A stretch of 64,000 nt of DNA, taken from Bacteroidales bacterium. Lineage in GTDB: Bacteria; Bacteroidota; Bacteroidia; Bacteroidales; UBA932. The stretch is from assembly GCA_009777095.1 (NCBI GenBank), contig WRMN01000001.1, positions 178,909-242,908 on the forward strand, in the 5' to 3' direction. The notes under the pieces are model-generated. The model made no database searches. It was not told where the DNA came from and worked only from the letters and a program-made list of their open reading frames with translations. Shown here in pieces: positions 15,620-24,447 of this stretch. How positions within the stretch are numbered: position 1 is the stretch's first letter; each line of letters starts with the position of its first letter. The translations under genes and the position numbers were made by a program.

Positions 15620-16789
15620 TTAATTTTTTGTATTAATAATTTCAAAATAAATATCTTTATATTTTTCTGCAATAATATCCCAACTAAAATCTTTCTTTAT
15701 ATCTAAATTAGCAATATTTGATGCTATTTTATTATATGAATTAATTATTAGTTCAATCTTATCGGCGATATCTTTAATATCACTACTAACAACACCATAT
15801 CCAACTTCTCCTTCTGGATAAAAGCCGTCAAAACCTTGACCTTTCGTATATATTATTGGCAATCCTTGAGTCATTGCCTCTACATATACTAATCCAAAAG
15901 TTTCAGGGGTAGATGGCATTGCAAATATATCACTTTCTGAAAATAATTTGATAAGTTCTGTTTGAGAGACACTATCAAGTAATTTTACCCATGAATATTG
16001 CAGCGCCAAATTTTCTATGTTTTTAATATAGCCGGGATCATTTTTCCGATTAGCTAAACCGCGACCAACAGCAGTCAGTTCGATCTGGGTACTTTTTTCT
16101 TTCAAAGAAGCTATAGCTAAAATCAGTTTATCTAGATTTTTGCCTAATTGAAAAGCACCGACAAATATTATTCTTACTGGATTATGTATTTTATTAGGAT
16201 TGTTTCTCCTGTTTTCCCAAAACATATCCCTCGCAGCATTGGGAATAGTATGTATTTTATCTTTAATTTTCAAAAAGATATTATTACTGATTATTTTTTC
16301 TGTGAAAAATTTTTTATACTGTGGAGAAATGAAAATAATTTTTGACGCATTCAGTAAAATTTTTTTATAATACCCTCTTTGCCAAATTAATATCTTATAA
16401 TAAATATTAATGTCTGTATTACGTACAGCAGAAATATATGGAATGTTATATTGTTTTGACAGTTCCATCGCTACAGCTCCATCACTACAAAGAGAAGAAG
16501 CATGAATTAATGATATATTACTCATATCTATCTGCTTTTTTATTGCATTTAAGATGGTTCTGATCTTATGTCGATACAAATATTTATGATACGCTCTAAG
16601 TGCTGTCGAGTAGACTATCTTCGATCCTTCAACTTTAAAATCTATCTGTAAATTCCCAAGTCTATTATGATTATTTACATTAAGAGGTACAAATACTGTT
16701 TGTTGAATTCCTAAATTGTCGAGAGAGATTAGCAAGTTATAATATACCTCTGTTCCTCCATAGCTATTAGTAATATACAAAACATGCAT
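15620..16789 (-). CDS. Glycosyltransferase family 4
   Basis: 389 residues in a GT-B fold. ITNSYGGTEVYYNLL is the glycine loop of the acceptor domain, IIFVGAFQLGKNLDKLILAI begins the donor domain, and MPSTPETFGLVYVEAMTQG is an intact E(x7)E motif for the nucleotide sugar. It probably extends the repeat unit; donor and linkage cannot be told from sequence. Codon use is strongly AT-biased like its neighbours. Confidence 0.85.
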   Translation of the reverse strand: MHVLYITNSYGGTEVYYNLLISLDNLGIQQTVFVPLNVNNHNRLGNLQIDFKVEGSKIVYSTALRAYHKYLYRHKIRTILNAIKKQIDMSNISLIHASSLCSDGAVAMELSKQYNIPYISAVRNTDINIYYKILIWQRGYYKKILLNASKIIFISPQYKKFFTEKIISNNIFLKIKDKIHTIPNAARDMFWENRRNNPNKIHNPVRIIFVGAFQLGKNLDKLILAIASLKEKSTQIELTAVGRGLANRKNDPGYIKNIENLALQYSWVKLLDSVSQTELIKLFSESDIFAMPSTPETFGLVYVEAMTQGLPIIYTKGQGFDGFYPEGEVGYGVVSSDIKDIADKIELIINSYNKIASNIANLDIKKDFSWDIIAEKYKDIYFEIINTKN

Positions 16790-16914
16790 TTTTTAATTAA
16801 TTTTAGAAATTAGTAAATTTGGGATTGCTAAATTTGTATAGATGTTTTATTCCAACAAGCTGTTTTTCAATATAAAAAATTACATTTCTATATATTTTGA
16901 CCAAATTCAAAGTA

Positions 16915-17766
16915 TTATTCAAAGAATCGAATTTCAGTTTTACACTTGAGAAAGAAGATTTTGTGGAAAAAAGTTGCTAATCTTACTAATTTCCTCACAT
17001 CACTTGCTGTAGCATTGTTAACATTTGAAATCCAGTTGGGAGTCTTTTTAGAATACATTGCTCCTTTAAAAGAAATTCCTTTTAACAATCTCATTATTAC
17101 AGGATTCACTTTGCAAAAAACAGTACCACAACTCGGATTCTCCATACTAAGATATTTTTTTGAATATGCTAATCTTTCCGTTATAAGATTTTGGGTTATT
17201 TCTGTGGGCTGGTCTCTAAATCTAAACCAAGCACGAACGACAATAGCCAAGTTCTGTTGAAAAATTGAATTTCGATATGAAAACAACCCATCAGTCATCT
17301 CAATAATTTTATACTCCATTATTTCCGTATCCAAATATTCTATTTTAAACAAATAATCCGAAATTGACGAATTCCATTTTCTACCCCTGCCCGCATTCAT
17401 AACTATAGCACCCCCAACACTTGTAGGTACTGAAAAAAGATATTCTATCCCTCCAAGATTTTCATTTTTAATCTTATTTATGAGTTGTTGTATTCTAACA
17501 GAACAGCCACATTCCACTATATTATTTTCTAAAATAGTGATCGCTTCATCAAGTTCCATTAATAACACAATAGGGGTTTGAACAAATTCTGAAAAAACAA
17601 TATTGCTTCCTCCTGAAACGATATGATACTTTTCCCTTCTTTGCTTAAAGCCGTTAATCAGTTCAAAAAGTTCATTCCTATTGTGTGGCATATATACAAT
17701 CCTTGCGATTGAATGTAACCGCATGGTATTATATTTATACAAGTCAATATCATATAAAATATGCAT
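16915..17766 (-). CDS. MurB-like FAD-binding reductase in a polysaccharide locus
   Basis: 283 residues with the MurB layout: N-terminal YNTMRLHSIAR, FAD-binding YHIVSGGSNIVFS, VPTSVGGAIVMNAGRG (usually PGTVGGA), SYRNSIF with the conserved Tyr/Arg, CGTVFCKVNP, and TEIRFFE whose Glu matches the family's final catalytic acid. At the position of the catalytic Ser (or Cys) in 'GS.F' there is Thr. MurB reduces UDP-GlcNAc-enolpyruvate to UDP-MurNAc. A divergent copy between glycosyltransferase and ATP-grasp genes suggests a role in making a lactyl-type sugar for the polysaccharide rather than peptidoglycan, though this is inference. Confidence 0.8.
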   Translation of the reverse strand: MHILYDIDLYKYNTMRLHSIARIVYMPHNRNELFELINGFKQRREKYHIVSGGSNIVFSEFVQTPIVLLMELDEAITILENNIVECGCSVRIQQLINKIKNENLGGIEYLFSVPTSVGGAIVMNAGRGRKWNSSISDYLFKIEYLDTEIMEYKIIEMTDGLFSYRNSIFQQNLAIVVRAWFRFRDQPTEITQNLITERLAYSKKYLSMENPSCGTVFCKVNPVIMRLLKGISFKGAMYSKKTPNWISNVNNATASDVRKLVRLATFFHKIFFLKCKTEIRFFE

Positions 17767-17776
17767 AACAAATATA

Positions 17777-18631
17777 TTAATGATCTCTAAATTTCAACAT
17801 TTCTTCCAATGCTTCGATTGTATAGTATCGCAACAATCCACTATGAGGCGTAAAAGTTAATTCTCCAAAATATACTTTATCGCCAGTATCATATAAATCT
17901 ACACGCACGTATTCAAAGCCTTGTGCAAGAATCGCCGCATATTCTATCATTTTATCTAAATTTTTTGGTCTTGGAATAGCATCATCGTACTTTTCATTTT
18001 TTTTCTTTACCAAGTTATTCTTCCTTATCCAATTTAAACCATACATATGTAATCTTGTCGATTTGTCTCTATCTGTGCATACGAGAATATGATGAATTTT
18101 CCCATTAATACATTGAAATTTATAATCAACAGGTAAATTTCCCAAGCCGTCTTGTATCAATTCTTCGGCAATAATGCATTTTTCAATGCGATCATAATGT
18201 GGTTCTTTGCGAGCAAATACTTTTATCTGCATCCAATGGTTTAACTTATTTCTGACTTCTTGAATATCTAATTTGGTCTTGTCAAAGCAAATTATATTCA
18301 ACTTGCAACCTGCGTTCTGTTTTAAAACAAATTGGTTGGGTAGAGTGTCAAAATTTATATCATTGGCATCAGTCCAACTTCCATACAATTGAGTAAGAAT
18401 ATGCGATAAGCCTCTTTTTTTTACAAAGTTGCGCACACGATATTTATCTGCATAAATAGCATATGCATTAATTTCGCCTGATACAATTTGCGAAATGATA
18501 AACTCACTTAGATTAGTTGTTTTTTTCAAATTTAACCACTTCCCTCGATTGTGGAAATATGCCAGTCGGTAATAAAATTTTAAACTAATGAGTGATGTTA
18601 CTTTTACTAATAATATTTTTATTTTTCTCAT
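17777..18631 (-). CDS. TupA-like ATP-grasp protein
   Basis: 284 residues resembling the ATP-grasp family PF14305, named after TupA of teichuronopeptide synthesis. LPNQFVLKQNAGCKLNIICFDK gives a nucleotide-binding Lys region, IIAEELIQDGLGNLPVDYKFQCINGK matches the central ATP-grasp strand pair, and YVRVDLYDTGDKVYFGELTFTPHSG holds the metal-binding Asp/Glu residues. Such enzymes may join amino acids or peptides to sugar carboxyls. The gene lies 10 bases upstream of the MurB-like gene, and a carboxyl-bearing lactyl sugar would be a fitting substrate. Confidence 0.8.
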   Translation of the reverse strand: MRKIKILLVKVTSLISLKFYYRLAYFHNRGKWLNLKKTTNLSEFIISQIVSGEINAYAIYADKYRVRNFVKKRGLSHILTQLYGSWTDANDINFDTLPNQFVLKQNAGCKLNIICFDKTKLDIQEVRNKLNHWMQIKVFARKEPHYDRIEKCIIAEELIQDGLGNLPVDYKFQCINGKIHHILVCTDRDKSTRLHMYGLNWIRKNNLVKKKNEKYDDAIPRPKNLDKMIEYAAILAQGFEYVRVDLYDTGDKVYFGELTFTPHSGLLRYYTIEALEEMLKFRDH

Positions 18632-18712
18632 TTATGTATTTTGAAAATTGTTAAATTATAATCATTTCGTTTTGTGAGTTTGTGTGGGAAAATTATGTTT
18701 TAAAAACCTGTA

Positions 18713-19954
18713 TTACTGTCTTTTAGGCATAATATAAAGCAATAGACAAATCGCTAATAATCCATGAGTTAACAAAGTTGTTGTAAACGCAGTACTATGT
18801 AACGTGAAAACAATTATTATTACAGCAAACATTAAAATTTTTTCGTTAACTCCACGGGAAATAGATGCACAAAATTTAAAAAAAAATGCATATATTAGAG
18901 GGTAAATTATTATTCCAATATATCCAAGATTTAGGTAGGCATCTGCAAACATTCCGTTATTTGCTTGCATATCAGGTTGTCCAAAGTATTCATCACCTAT
19001 GATGTAGTGGAACCCTTGTTGGTAGTAAATCGGGCCATTTTTAGAAATATAATCAAAATAATAGGAATCTAACAATGCTGGCGTATATAATACCCTACGT
19101 ATTATGAGATCATTAACCCAAAAGGTGTTGAATAATTTGATCTCTATAATAGGGGCTATACAAAGCAGTGCAAAACATATCGGTACCCAAAAAGTGATTT
19201 TTTTCTTGTAAATAGCTTGTAGTACTATACCTAAAAGTAATAAAAAGATGGTTGATTTTAATCCATTAATGGAAAAGTTTAAAACGGTCACAAAAACAAT
19301 TAGAAAACATATCCATTTTTTTTTCTCTTGCCAATAATAAACAAACAATAGTGGTAAAACATTTTTTGCCATTGCCAATAAATATCTCAATATAATTGGA
19401 ATATCGAAAGTCTTAGCTTCACTTCGCAGTTCGTACACCGCTATACTTAAATCAAAATGTAATCTAAAATTTGCATAAACACCTGAAATAAAAACGACAA
19501 CGAAGCACGAAAGAATTAAGATAAACTTGAGGAGCCTTTGATTATGGGAGAAATGTAGGGCGCTTTGCTTAAAAATATTTATTCGTAATACTAAAAAAAA
19601 TAGTCCCCAAAATACAATTTCGGCAAGTATAAAATTATTAGTAAACGGTTTACTCGCAATGAGTGAGGTGAGAGGTACAATTCTTAACAAGAATAAAAAT
19701 ACTGCAGCATTCGATATGACAAACTCTTTGCGGCTCGCGAATGGCATTACAGTAAATAAAAATGGAATTAGTAAAAACCAAGAAATATAATAATTTTCAA
19801 CATTATCTGCATAGGTATAACCTGCATAAGAAAAACGTACACTTACGATATTAATATACGTGTAATCTAATAATATGCGATAAGCTATTACCCCCCAAAA
19901 AAATAACAACTTATTCCACATTATGTGAGTACGGTTATAGGTGTTTTCGGACAT
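18713..19954 (-). CDS. O-antigen/capsule polymerase (Wzy-like), polytopic membrane protein
   Basis: 413 residues, almost entirely hydrophobic segments (about ten or more) with a long soluble loop before YYQQGFHYIIGDEYFG and FADAYLNLGYIGIIIYPLIYAFFF, a pattern of oligosaccharide repeat-unit polymerases. Wzy joins lipid-linked repeat units in the periplasm. Sequence conservation in this family is poor, so the call rests on topology, the 'D.Y.N.GY.G' segment and location between Wzx and glycosyltransferases. The start overlaps the acyltransferase gene by 20 bases; Met12 is an alternative start. Confidence 0.75.
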   Translation of the reverse strand: MSENTYNRTHIMWNKLLFFWGVIAYRILLDYTYINIVSVRFSYAGYTYADNVENYYISWFLLIPFLFTVMPFASRKEFVISNAAVFLFLLRIVPLTSLIASKPFTNNFILAEIVFWGLFFLVLRINIFKQSALHFSHNQRLLKFILILSCFVVVFISGVYANFRLHFDLSIAVYELRSEAKTFDIPIILRYLLAMAKNVLPLLFVYYWQEKKKWICFLIVFVTVLNFSINGLKSTIFLLLLGIVLQAIYKKKITFWVPICFALLCIAPIIEIKLFNTFWVNDLIIRRVLYTPALLDSYYFDYISKNGPIYYQQGFHYIIGDEYFGQPDMQANNGMFADAYLNLGYIGIIIYPLIYAFFFKFCASISRGVNEKILMFAVIIIVFTLHSTAFTTTLLTHGLLAICLLLYIMPKRQ

Positions 19955-20960
19955 ATTTATTTTTATAAAGAATACTACTTAGAACATATGAACTCAACAA
20001 GACTATTAAAGTAAGAATAAATGGAAAGAAAACTTGTGAAAATTGAAATAGGCTTACAATCATATCAGAGGTTAATAAGCCAATTAGTATGAATTGATGT
20101 AATATATACATCAAAAACGAGTTTGAAGATATTCTATTCATGACCACAGAAAATATATAATTCTTCTCTCGAATTGAAAGCAAAAATATTGTTAATACCC
20201 CTACCATGCCTATAACAAATCTATAAAACCAATGATTAAATGAGACTAAAGCAGTGTTGGCAATTTTTGGAGATAATACTAACTTTATTGAAGAAAATAT
20301 AATAAATGCCATTATATAAATGAGAATTAAAGAAAAAGGTTTTATGTTATAAGAGATCTTTTTCAAGCGGTATTTATTTATGTAGGTAGCTACTCCTATA
20401 AAAAAGAAAAAATAATAAAATAGTATTTGACCAACTCCTCGTGAAATACTGCAAAACATGAATATGAATGATGGAATAACAGTAAAAATTAAATTTAATA
20501 TTAATCTTTTAGTTTTTAAATGTTTAACATGGAACCATCCAATGACATAGATTCCGAATAACATATATAAAAACCATAAATGTCCATATCCATTCATTAA
20601 TAAATTTATTATTACTGAAATAATATCGTCAAGTGGATTTGGTTTGAAAAGTAAATAATATAAAAGGCTCAATATTATACCTGGGACTAACAGCCTTACT
20701 GTTTTTTTTATTATAAAAGTTTTAAATTTAACTTCTTTGCCATGGGCCATTAAGTATCCTGATATAAAGACAAATAGTGGTAATGCAAGATAAGTTGTTA
20801 GGGGATTCACTCCTTCGTATATTTTATAGCATATACTATTAACATGATCATTAATTGGAATCCAATCATCGTACATTCCAAAGCAGTGCCCGACCACTAT
20901 ACATAGTGTTGCGATAGCTCTTAACCAAACTATTTCTTCTATTTTATCTTTCATATTCAA
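19935..20960 (-). CDS. Membrane acyltransferase family 3 (OafA/WecH-like)
   Basis: 341 residues, about ten hydrophobic segments. The N-terminal IVWLRAIATLCIVVGHCFGMYDD has the conserved Arg and His of the acyltransferase-3 family, and LPLFVFISGYLMAHGKEVKF is the second family signature. These proteins usually O-acetylate surface polysaccharides using an acyl-CoA-derived donor. The target is probably a sugar in this repeat unit. Confidence 0.87.
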   Translation of the reverse strand: MNMKDKIEEIVWLRAIATLCIVVGHCFGMYDDWIPINDHVNSICYKIYEGVNPLTTYLALPLFVFISGYLMAHGKEVKFKTFIIKKTVRLLVPGIILSLLYYLLFKPNPLDDIISVIINLLMNGYGHLWFLYMLFGIYVIGWFHVKHLKTKRLILNLIFTVIPSFIFMFCSISRGVGQILFYYFFFFIGVATYINKYRLKKISYNIKPFSLILIYIMAFIIFSSIKLVLSPKIANTALVSFNHWFYRFVIGMVGVLTIFLLSIREKNYIFSVVMNRISSNSFLMYILHQFILIGLLTSDMIVSLFQFSQVFFPFILTLIVLLSSYVLSSILYKNKYVRKHL

Positions 20961-21004
20961 TTAAACATTTAATCTCTTTTGTCTACTTAAGTTCATGGCA
21001 AAAT

Positions 21005-22273
21005 TTAATTTTTGTTGATAAATACTAAATGATATGTCAATAATCTGATTATGCTTATAACTAATTGGGATAAAATTAACATATATGCTCCATTTATTAC
21101 ATTATTGCTAATTAATAAAAAAGCTAAAACTAAAGTTAGTATATTAAAAGATGCGCTTAAATAGAAATGTATCCAAATTTTGTTCATAGATATATAGTTC
21201 TGTATATAGAGGGTCTGCATTGCAGTGAAGATAGTTGTAAACACAGAAATATTTAAAATTAATGGCAACCTAATGAAACTTTCTCCATAAAAAGAAGAAA
21301 TAAAATCTGCAAATATAAATACAATTAGACAGGGAATAAGTGTGGAAATGAAACTAACAAAAAGCATTCTTTTAAATATTATTTTATGTTGGGTTATGTT
21401 ATCATTAGTGCCAGAAAGATGAGATAAAGCAACATTTTTTAAAATACCTGGAATAAACAAAATAATACCTGACCATTGTATTGCAGCAGAGTACAAGCCA
21501 ACTTCACCGTAATTTGATAATTTCACTAATATTGCAATGCAAAGCCAATGCGTAATGGAGTATACACCTTCTTGTAATGTTATTGGGAGTGAAAACAAAA
21601 GTAATTGTTTTACTATATTTTCGGTTGACCGCTCTATACGAGAATAGGGTTGTAATTTTTTTCTCACAATAATATTATTCAAGACACAATTAAGAATTGT
21701 GGCAATCAATAAGGCCGATAATGCACCTTCAATTTCCCAAAAATATGTTAATATAACGCTTAAAACGAAAGTAGTAATACCAACTATTCCCTTGTTTATT
21801 GCTATGGACTTAAATTCGTTGAATCCAGCAAGAATTCCAATTTGTACAGTTGATAAAGCGTTAAAAATAATAATGACGGCAAAAATTCGTAACGATAGCG
21901 ACAAATGTACCGCATTCAGATATGTAGCAACATGTTTGGAAAAAAAAAACAGAAATAGTGCAAACAACGTACTTGTAACGAGGGTGATATTAATACTACT
22001 AAAAGTAATCTGTCGTATACATTGGTTAGCCTTATTTTTCGATTCTGCCACGAATTTAGTTACAGTATATCCAAGTCCAAAGGTAGAGAAAACGGCAATA
22101 TTCAACAGTGTAGATTTTATCATTCCATATTCGCCGTAAATATCTTTTCCCAAAAAACGTGCTACAATAATTCCGGCAATCAAAGCTAATCCATACCCTG
22201 TTGTATTTCCAAGCAAAGACCAAAGAGAATCTTTAAAAAGTGAACTTTCTTTTAATTTATGTATATATTCCAT
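21005..22273 (-). CDS. Oligosaccharide-repeat flippase (Wzx-like)
   Basis: 422 residues with about 12 hydrophobic segments and the Wzx/MOP opening LWSLLGNTTGYGLALIAGIIVARFLGKDIYGEYGM. The protein flips undecaprenyl-linked repeat units across the inner membrane. It directly follows (in transcription) a block of gene fragments, and its start lies about 40 bases from the end of one of them. Confidence 0.88.
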   Translation of the reverse strand: MEYIHKLKESSLFKDSLWSLLGNTTGYGLALIAGIIVARFLGKDIYGEYGMIKSTLLNIAVFSTFGLGYTVTKFVAESKNKANQCIRQITFSSINITLVTSTLFALFLFFFSKHVATYLNAVHLSLSLRIFAVIIIFNALSTVQIGILAGFNEFKSIAINKGIVGITTFVLSVILTYFWEIEGALSALLIATILNCVLNNIIVRKKLQPYSRIERSTENIVKQLLLFSLPITLQEGVYSITHWLCIAILVKLSNYGEVGLYSAAIQWSGIILFIPGILKNVALSHLSGTNDNITQHKIIFKRMLFVSFISTLIPCLIVFIFADFISSFYGESFIRLPLILNISVFTTIFTAMQTLYIQNYISMNKIWIHFYLSASFNILTLVLAFLLISNNVINGAYMLILSQLVISIIRLLTYHLVFINKN

Positions 22274-22309
22274 CTTTTTCTCATCGTTTTATAATGCTCA
22301 CCAAACTTT

Positions 22310-22600
22310 AAGACACATCTTCAATCGTTATTTGCGTATGGTTTTTAATCAGCGATAGAATTTCCGAGCTTTCTTTGGTAACTATCATGGCTAACACATC
22401 TCTTGTAACAAAAGGATTTATCGTTGTTGTTTCTAAAATTTTGTGTTAGTTAATGTTTATTTTTTTAGTTCCTTTTCAGTAGCCGTACTTATCTTTTAAT
22501 TTGCTATAAGCAAATTTTTATCTGAATATCTGCCAAACTCAAATAATCACGGTGGATAATAGTGTTTAAAACCAATTTCCACAGTGCATATTTTTCCCCA
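22310..22600 (-). pseudogene. Decayed winged-helix tail (copy A) of an AlbA_2/ATP-binding regulator-like protein
   Basis: The minus strand around 22380-22500 (for example ACGATAAATCCTTTTGTTAC) closely matches the intact-frame fragment at 24421-24750, but carries stops and indels (TAA at the position of the fragment's TLNQHK segment). It lies next to a matching fragment of the nucleotide-sugar dehydrogenase end, in the same order as at 24.4-24.8 kb. Confidence 0.6.
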
Positions 22601-22609
22601 TCCGTTTCA

Positions 22610-22695
22610 TTAAACTTCTTTTAGCTTATACATAAACTCAGTATTCAGTTGCAAATTCTTAAACTCCTTGTGTGTCATCGCTATTAACACTTTCA
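22610..22695 (-). pseudogene. Fragment of a second nucleotide-sugar dehydrogenase (last ~27 residues)
   Basis: The frame VLIAMTHKEFKNLQLNTEF ending YKLKEV-stop aligns with the C-terminus of the intact dehydrogenase at 24740-25978 (VVAVGHKEFKGLNLNSELVYKLKEV). The DNA is diverged, so this is an old duplicate or the remnant of a replaced allele. Nothing of the upstream catalytic part is present. Confidence 0.65.
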
Positions 22696-22745
22696 TCATC
22701 TTACTTTATTACTTTTGTGTTAATTTTTAATATTCTATTGTAATG

Positions 22746-22812
22746 CATTGACCTGCAATTACGTGTGAGCGTTAAGCATTACTGCTCATCTTTTTACTAT
22801 TTTTCAGTAGCC
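22746..22812. repeat. 67-bp direct repeat, copy A
   Basis: The sequence from cattgacctgcaattacgtg to cagtagcc matches 24381-24447 with four differences in 67. Each copy covers the last codons of a winged-helix fragment (GYWKIVKR) and its downstream tail. The pair brackets the AAA ATPase gene. Confidence 0.8.
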
Positions 22813-23001
22813 TCTTGTTTTGCCTTCCCGCTCAATAACTCCTTTCTTTTTCAAACTATCTAAATGCTTCGATACTGCTTTCTCTTTTGTTTTTTCAATC
22901 GCATCATCTTTGTCTATTTTCGGATAATTAAACGTAACAAGCGAAAAGGCAAGTGTGTTATTAAACACCACTTTTTTATGCGCTTCCTTCTCCCATTTCA
23001 A
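22804..23001 (-). pseudogene. Winged-helix tail fragment fused to foreign sequence
   Basis: The frame ends AVSKHLDSLKKKGVIEREGKTRGY followed by a stop at the codon that is Trp in the related fragment (GGYWKIVKR), so the last eight codons are cut off by one substitution. There is no upstream ATG; the track start is a TTG and an in-frame TGA lies four codons further up. It is best read as a broken C-terminal DNA-binding domain. Confidence 0.5.
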
Positions 23002-23003
23002 CC

Positions 23004-23108
23004 TACCATTTCTTCACTCCAAAGAAATTCGCGCAAGGGCTTTCCGCTACCCCAAAGTTCTACGCGGTCGGCAAGAATGCCGTGTTTTTCAAGTGTTTGC
23101 AAAATAAT
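23004..23108 (-). pseudogene. Fragment of GDP-L-fucose synthase
   Basis: Minus-strand frame IILQTLEKHGILADRVELWG then SGKPLREFLWSEEMV matches the middle-to-C-terminal region of Bacteroidota GDP-L-fucose synthases, where the '(V)E(V/L)WG(T/S)G.P.REFLWSEEMA' motif is highly characteristic. Only about 35 codons remain, and the 5' end overlaps the tail of the AAA ATPase gene. It implies that an earlier version of this locus made GDP-fucose. Confidence 0.7.
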
Positions 23109-24228
23109 CTTCTGTCAGCCACAATTTAAAAATCGGGTCTAAAATTTCAACTTTGTTAGCAGAAATATCTATAATTTCGCGCGAAATAAGCGCATTTTTT
23201 ATGTTTTTTAAGTTAGCAGAACTTCCCAAACGATATTTTTGCAGATTTTCCTGCGAGGAAAACGCCGTTTCGCCGTCAAGTACCGCTTTTAAGAAATTTA
23301 TTTGCGTGGCGGTCATTGTTTCAATTTGACCAACAAAAAGCAAACTTAACTGATTTTTAATGCTTTGTAACGATTCGTCAATTATGGTTTTTGAACAACT
23401 TGTTTTCGTTCTCAACCACGATTGTTGAGCAAGTTGCTGCACATAATAAGAATGATTATCAACGAGTTGTGCCAAATATTCCGCCTGGTCAATGGTGATT
23501 TTTTTGCCTGTGTCTTCAAAACGTTTTTTGATAAATTCACCCCAATTTTTGTTGCTGATTTTTTCCAAAAACATAATATCGCCAAACTTATAAAACGGCA
23601 TTGAGGCATTTGAAAAAATATCTAAAAGCATTGTCCGCTTGCTTCCGTAGAGGCAATAAGCAACATTATGGTGGTGTTGCCAATGTGAGCGCAATTTTCG
23701 CTGAAAGGCCAAACTTTCCGAAAAATCGCCAATCGACTGAAATTCATCTATACATACTATTACCTTGATATTCTTCGCTTTAGCTATAGTTTGAGGCAAA
23801 TCTAAAATCTCATCGGGGCTTTTTTGCAAGGCCCCCCAATTTACACCAAACGAAATTTCGGCGTGAGCATCCGGCGAAAAAGTAATTTTTGGCAATAAAT
23901 GAGATAAAAATGCTTTTGCATTTTCCGCCATCTCTTCCCAGCGGTTTGATGTGCCTTTTAATATTCCTTTTGCAAAATGTTCATAAAACTCATTTTCATC
24001 ACGAACATTAAAAATATCAAGCACGCAAACCTTAATATCTTTGTTTTCTGTCCGAATTTTTTCTACAACATTTTCCACAAGCGATGTTTTTCCCCAACGT
24101 CTCGGTGAAATAATCGTTGTATTTACCAATGATTTAAAGTTTCTTTCAAGACGTTTTGTTTCATCTTTTCTGTCTGTAAAATTCAGAGAATCAGACGATT
24201 TTCCATATATAAAAGGCATTTTTTTCAT
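23089..24228 (-). CDS. AAA-family ATPase (archaeal-ATPase/STAND-like)
   Basis: 379 residues: MPFIYGKSSDSLNFTDRKDE opening, Walker A-like SPRRWGKTSLVENV near residue 42, Walker B VIVCIDEFQSI near residue 160, a sensor-like YCLYGSKRTMLLDIF, and a C-terminal winged-helix-like region ending LDPIFKLWLTEDYFA. This is the standard layout of Bacteroidota 'ATP-binding protein' genes related to archaeal ATPases, often mobile and of unknown role. The ORF is intact, but its 3' end runs into the fucose-synthase fragment. It is not an obvious part of the polysaccharide pathway. Confidence 0.8.
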   Translation of the reverse strand: MKKMPFIYGKSSDSLNFTDRKDETKRLERNFKSLVNTTIISPRRWGKTSLVENVVEKIRTENKDIKVCVLDIFNVRDENEFYEHFAKGILKGTSNRWEEMAENAKAFLSHLLPKITFSPDAHAEISFGVNWGALQKSPDEILDLPQTIAKAKNIKVIVCIDEFQSIGDFSESLAFQRKLRSHWQHHHNVAYCLYGSKRTMLLDIFSNASMPFYKFGDIMFLEKISNKNWGEFIKKRFEDTGKKITIDQAEYLAQLVDNHSYYVQQLAQQSWLRTKTSCSKTIIDESLQSIKNQLSLLFVGQIETMTATQINFLKAVLDGETAFSSQENLQKYRLGSSANLKNIKNALISREIIDISANKVEILDPIFKLWLTEDYFANT

Positions 24229-24281
24229 ATCACAAAAAATATTTTTGCAAAATTACAAAATATTTTTCAACTAATCAAATT

Positions 24282-24326
24282 ATTTGTAATAAGTTTATTT
24301 GTAATAAGTTTATTTGTAATAAGTTT
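24282..24326. repeat. Three tandem copies of a 15-bp repeat
   Basis: atttgtaataagttt occurs three times in a row, exactly, 54 bases upstream of the AAA ATPase start. It may be replication slippage or a binding-site array. Confidence 0.85.
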
Positions 24327-24380
24327 GTTTTTCTACAAAAAAGGTGATTTCTCTCTTTGGTCGAAATGACGACTCGTTTC

Positions 24381-24447
24381 CATTGACCTGCAATTATGTG
24401 TGAGCGTTAAACATTACTGCTCATCTTTTCACTATTTTCCAGTAGCC
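24381..24447. repeat. 67-bp direct repeat, copy B
   Basis: Partner of the copy at 22746-22812; see that entry. It contains the last codons of the winged-helix fragment at 24421-24750. Confidence 0.8.

Noticed and set aside
24282-24326. CRISPR-like array
   Set aside because: Three directly adjacent 15-bp copies with no spacers; a simple tandem repeat.
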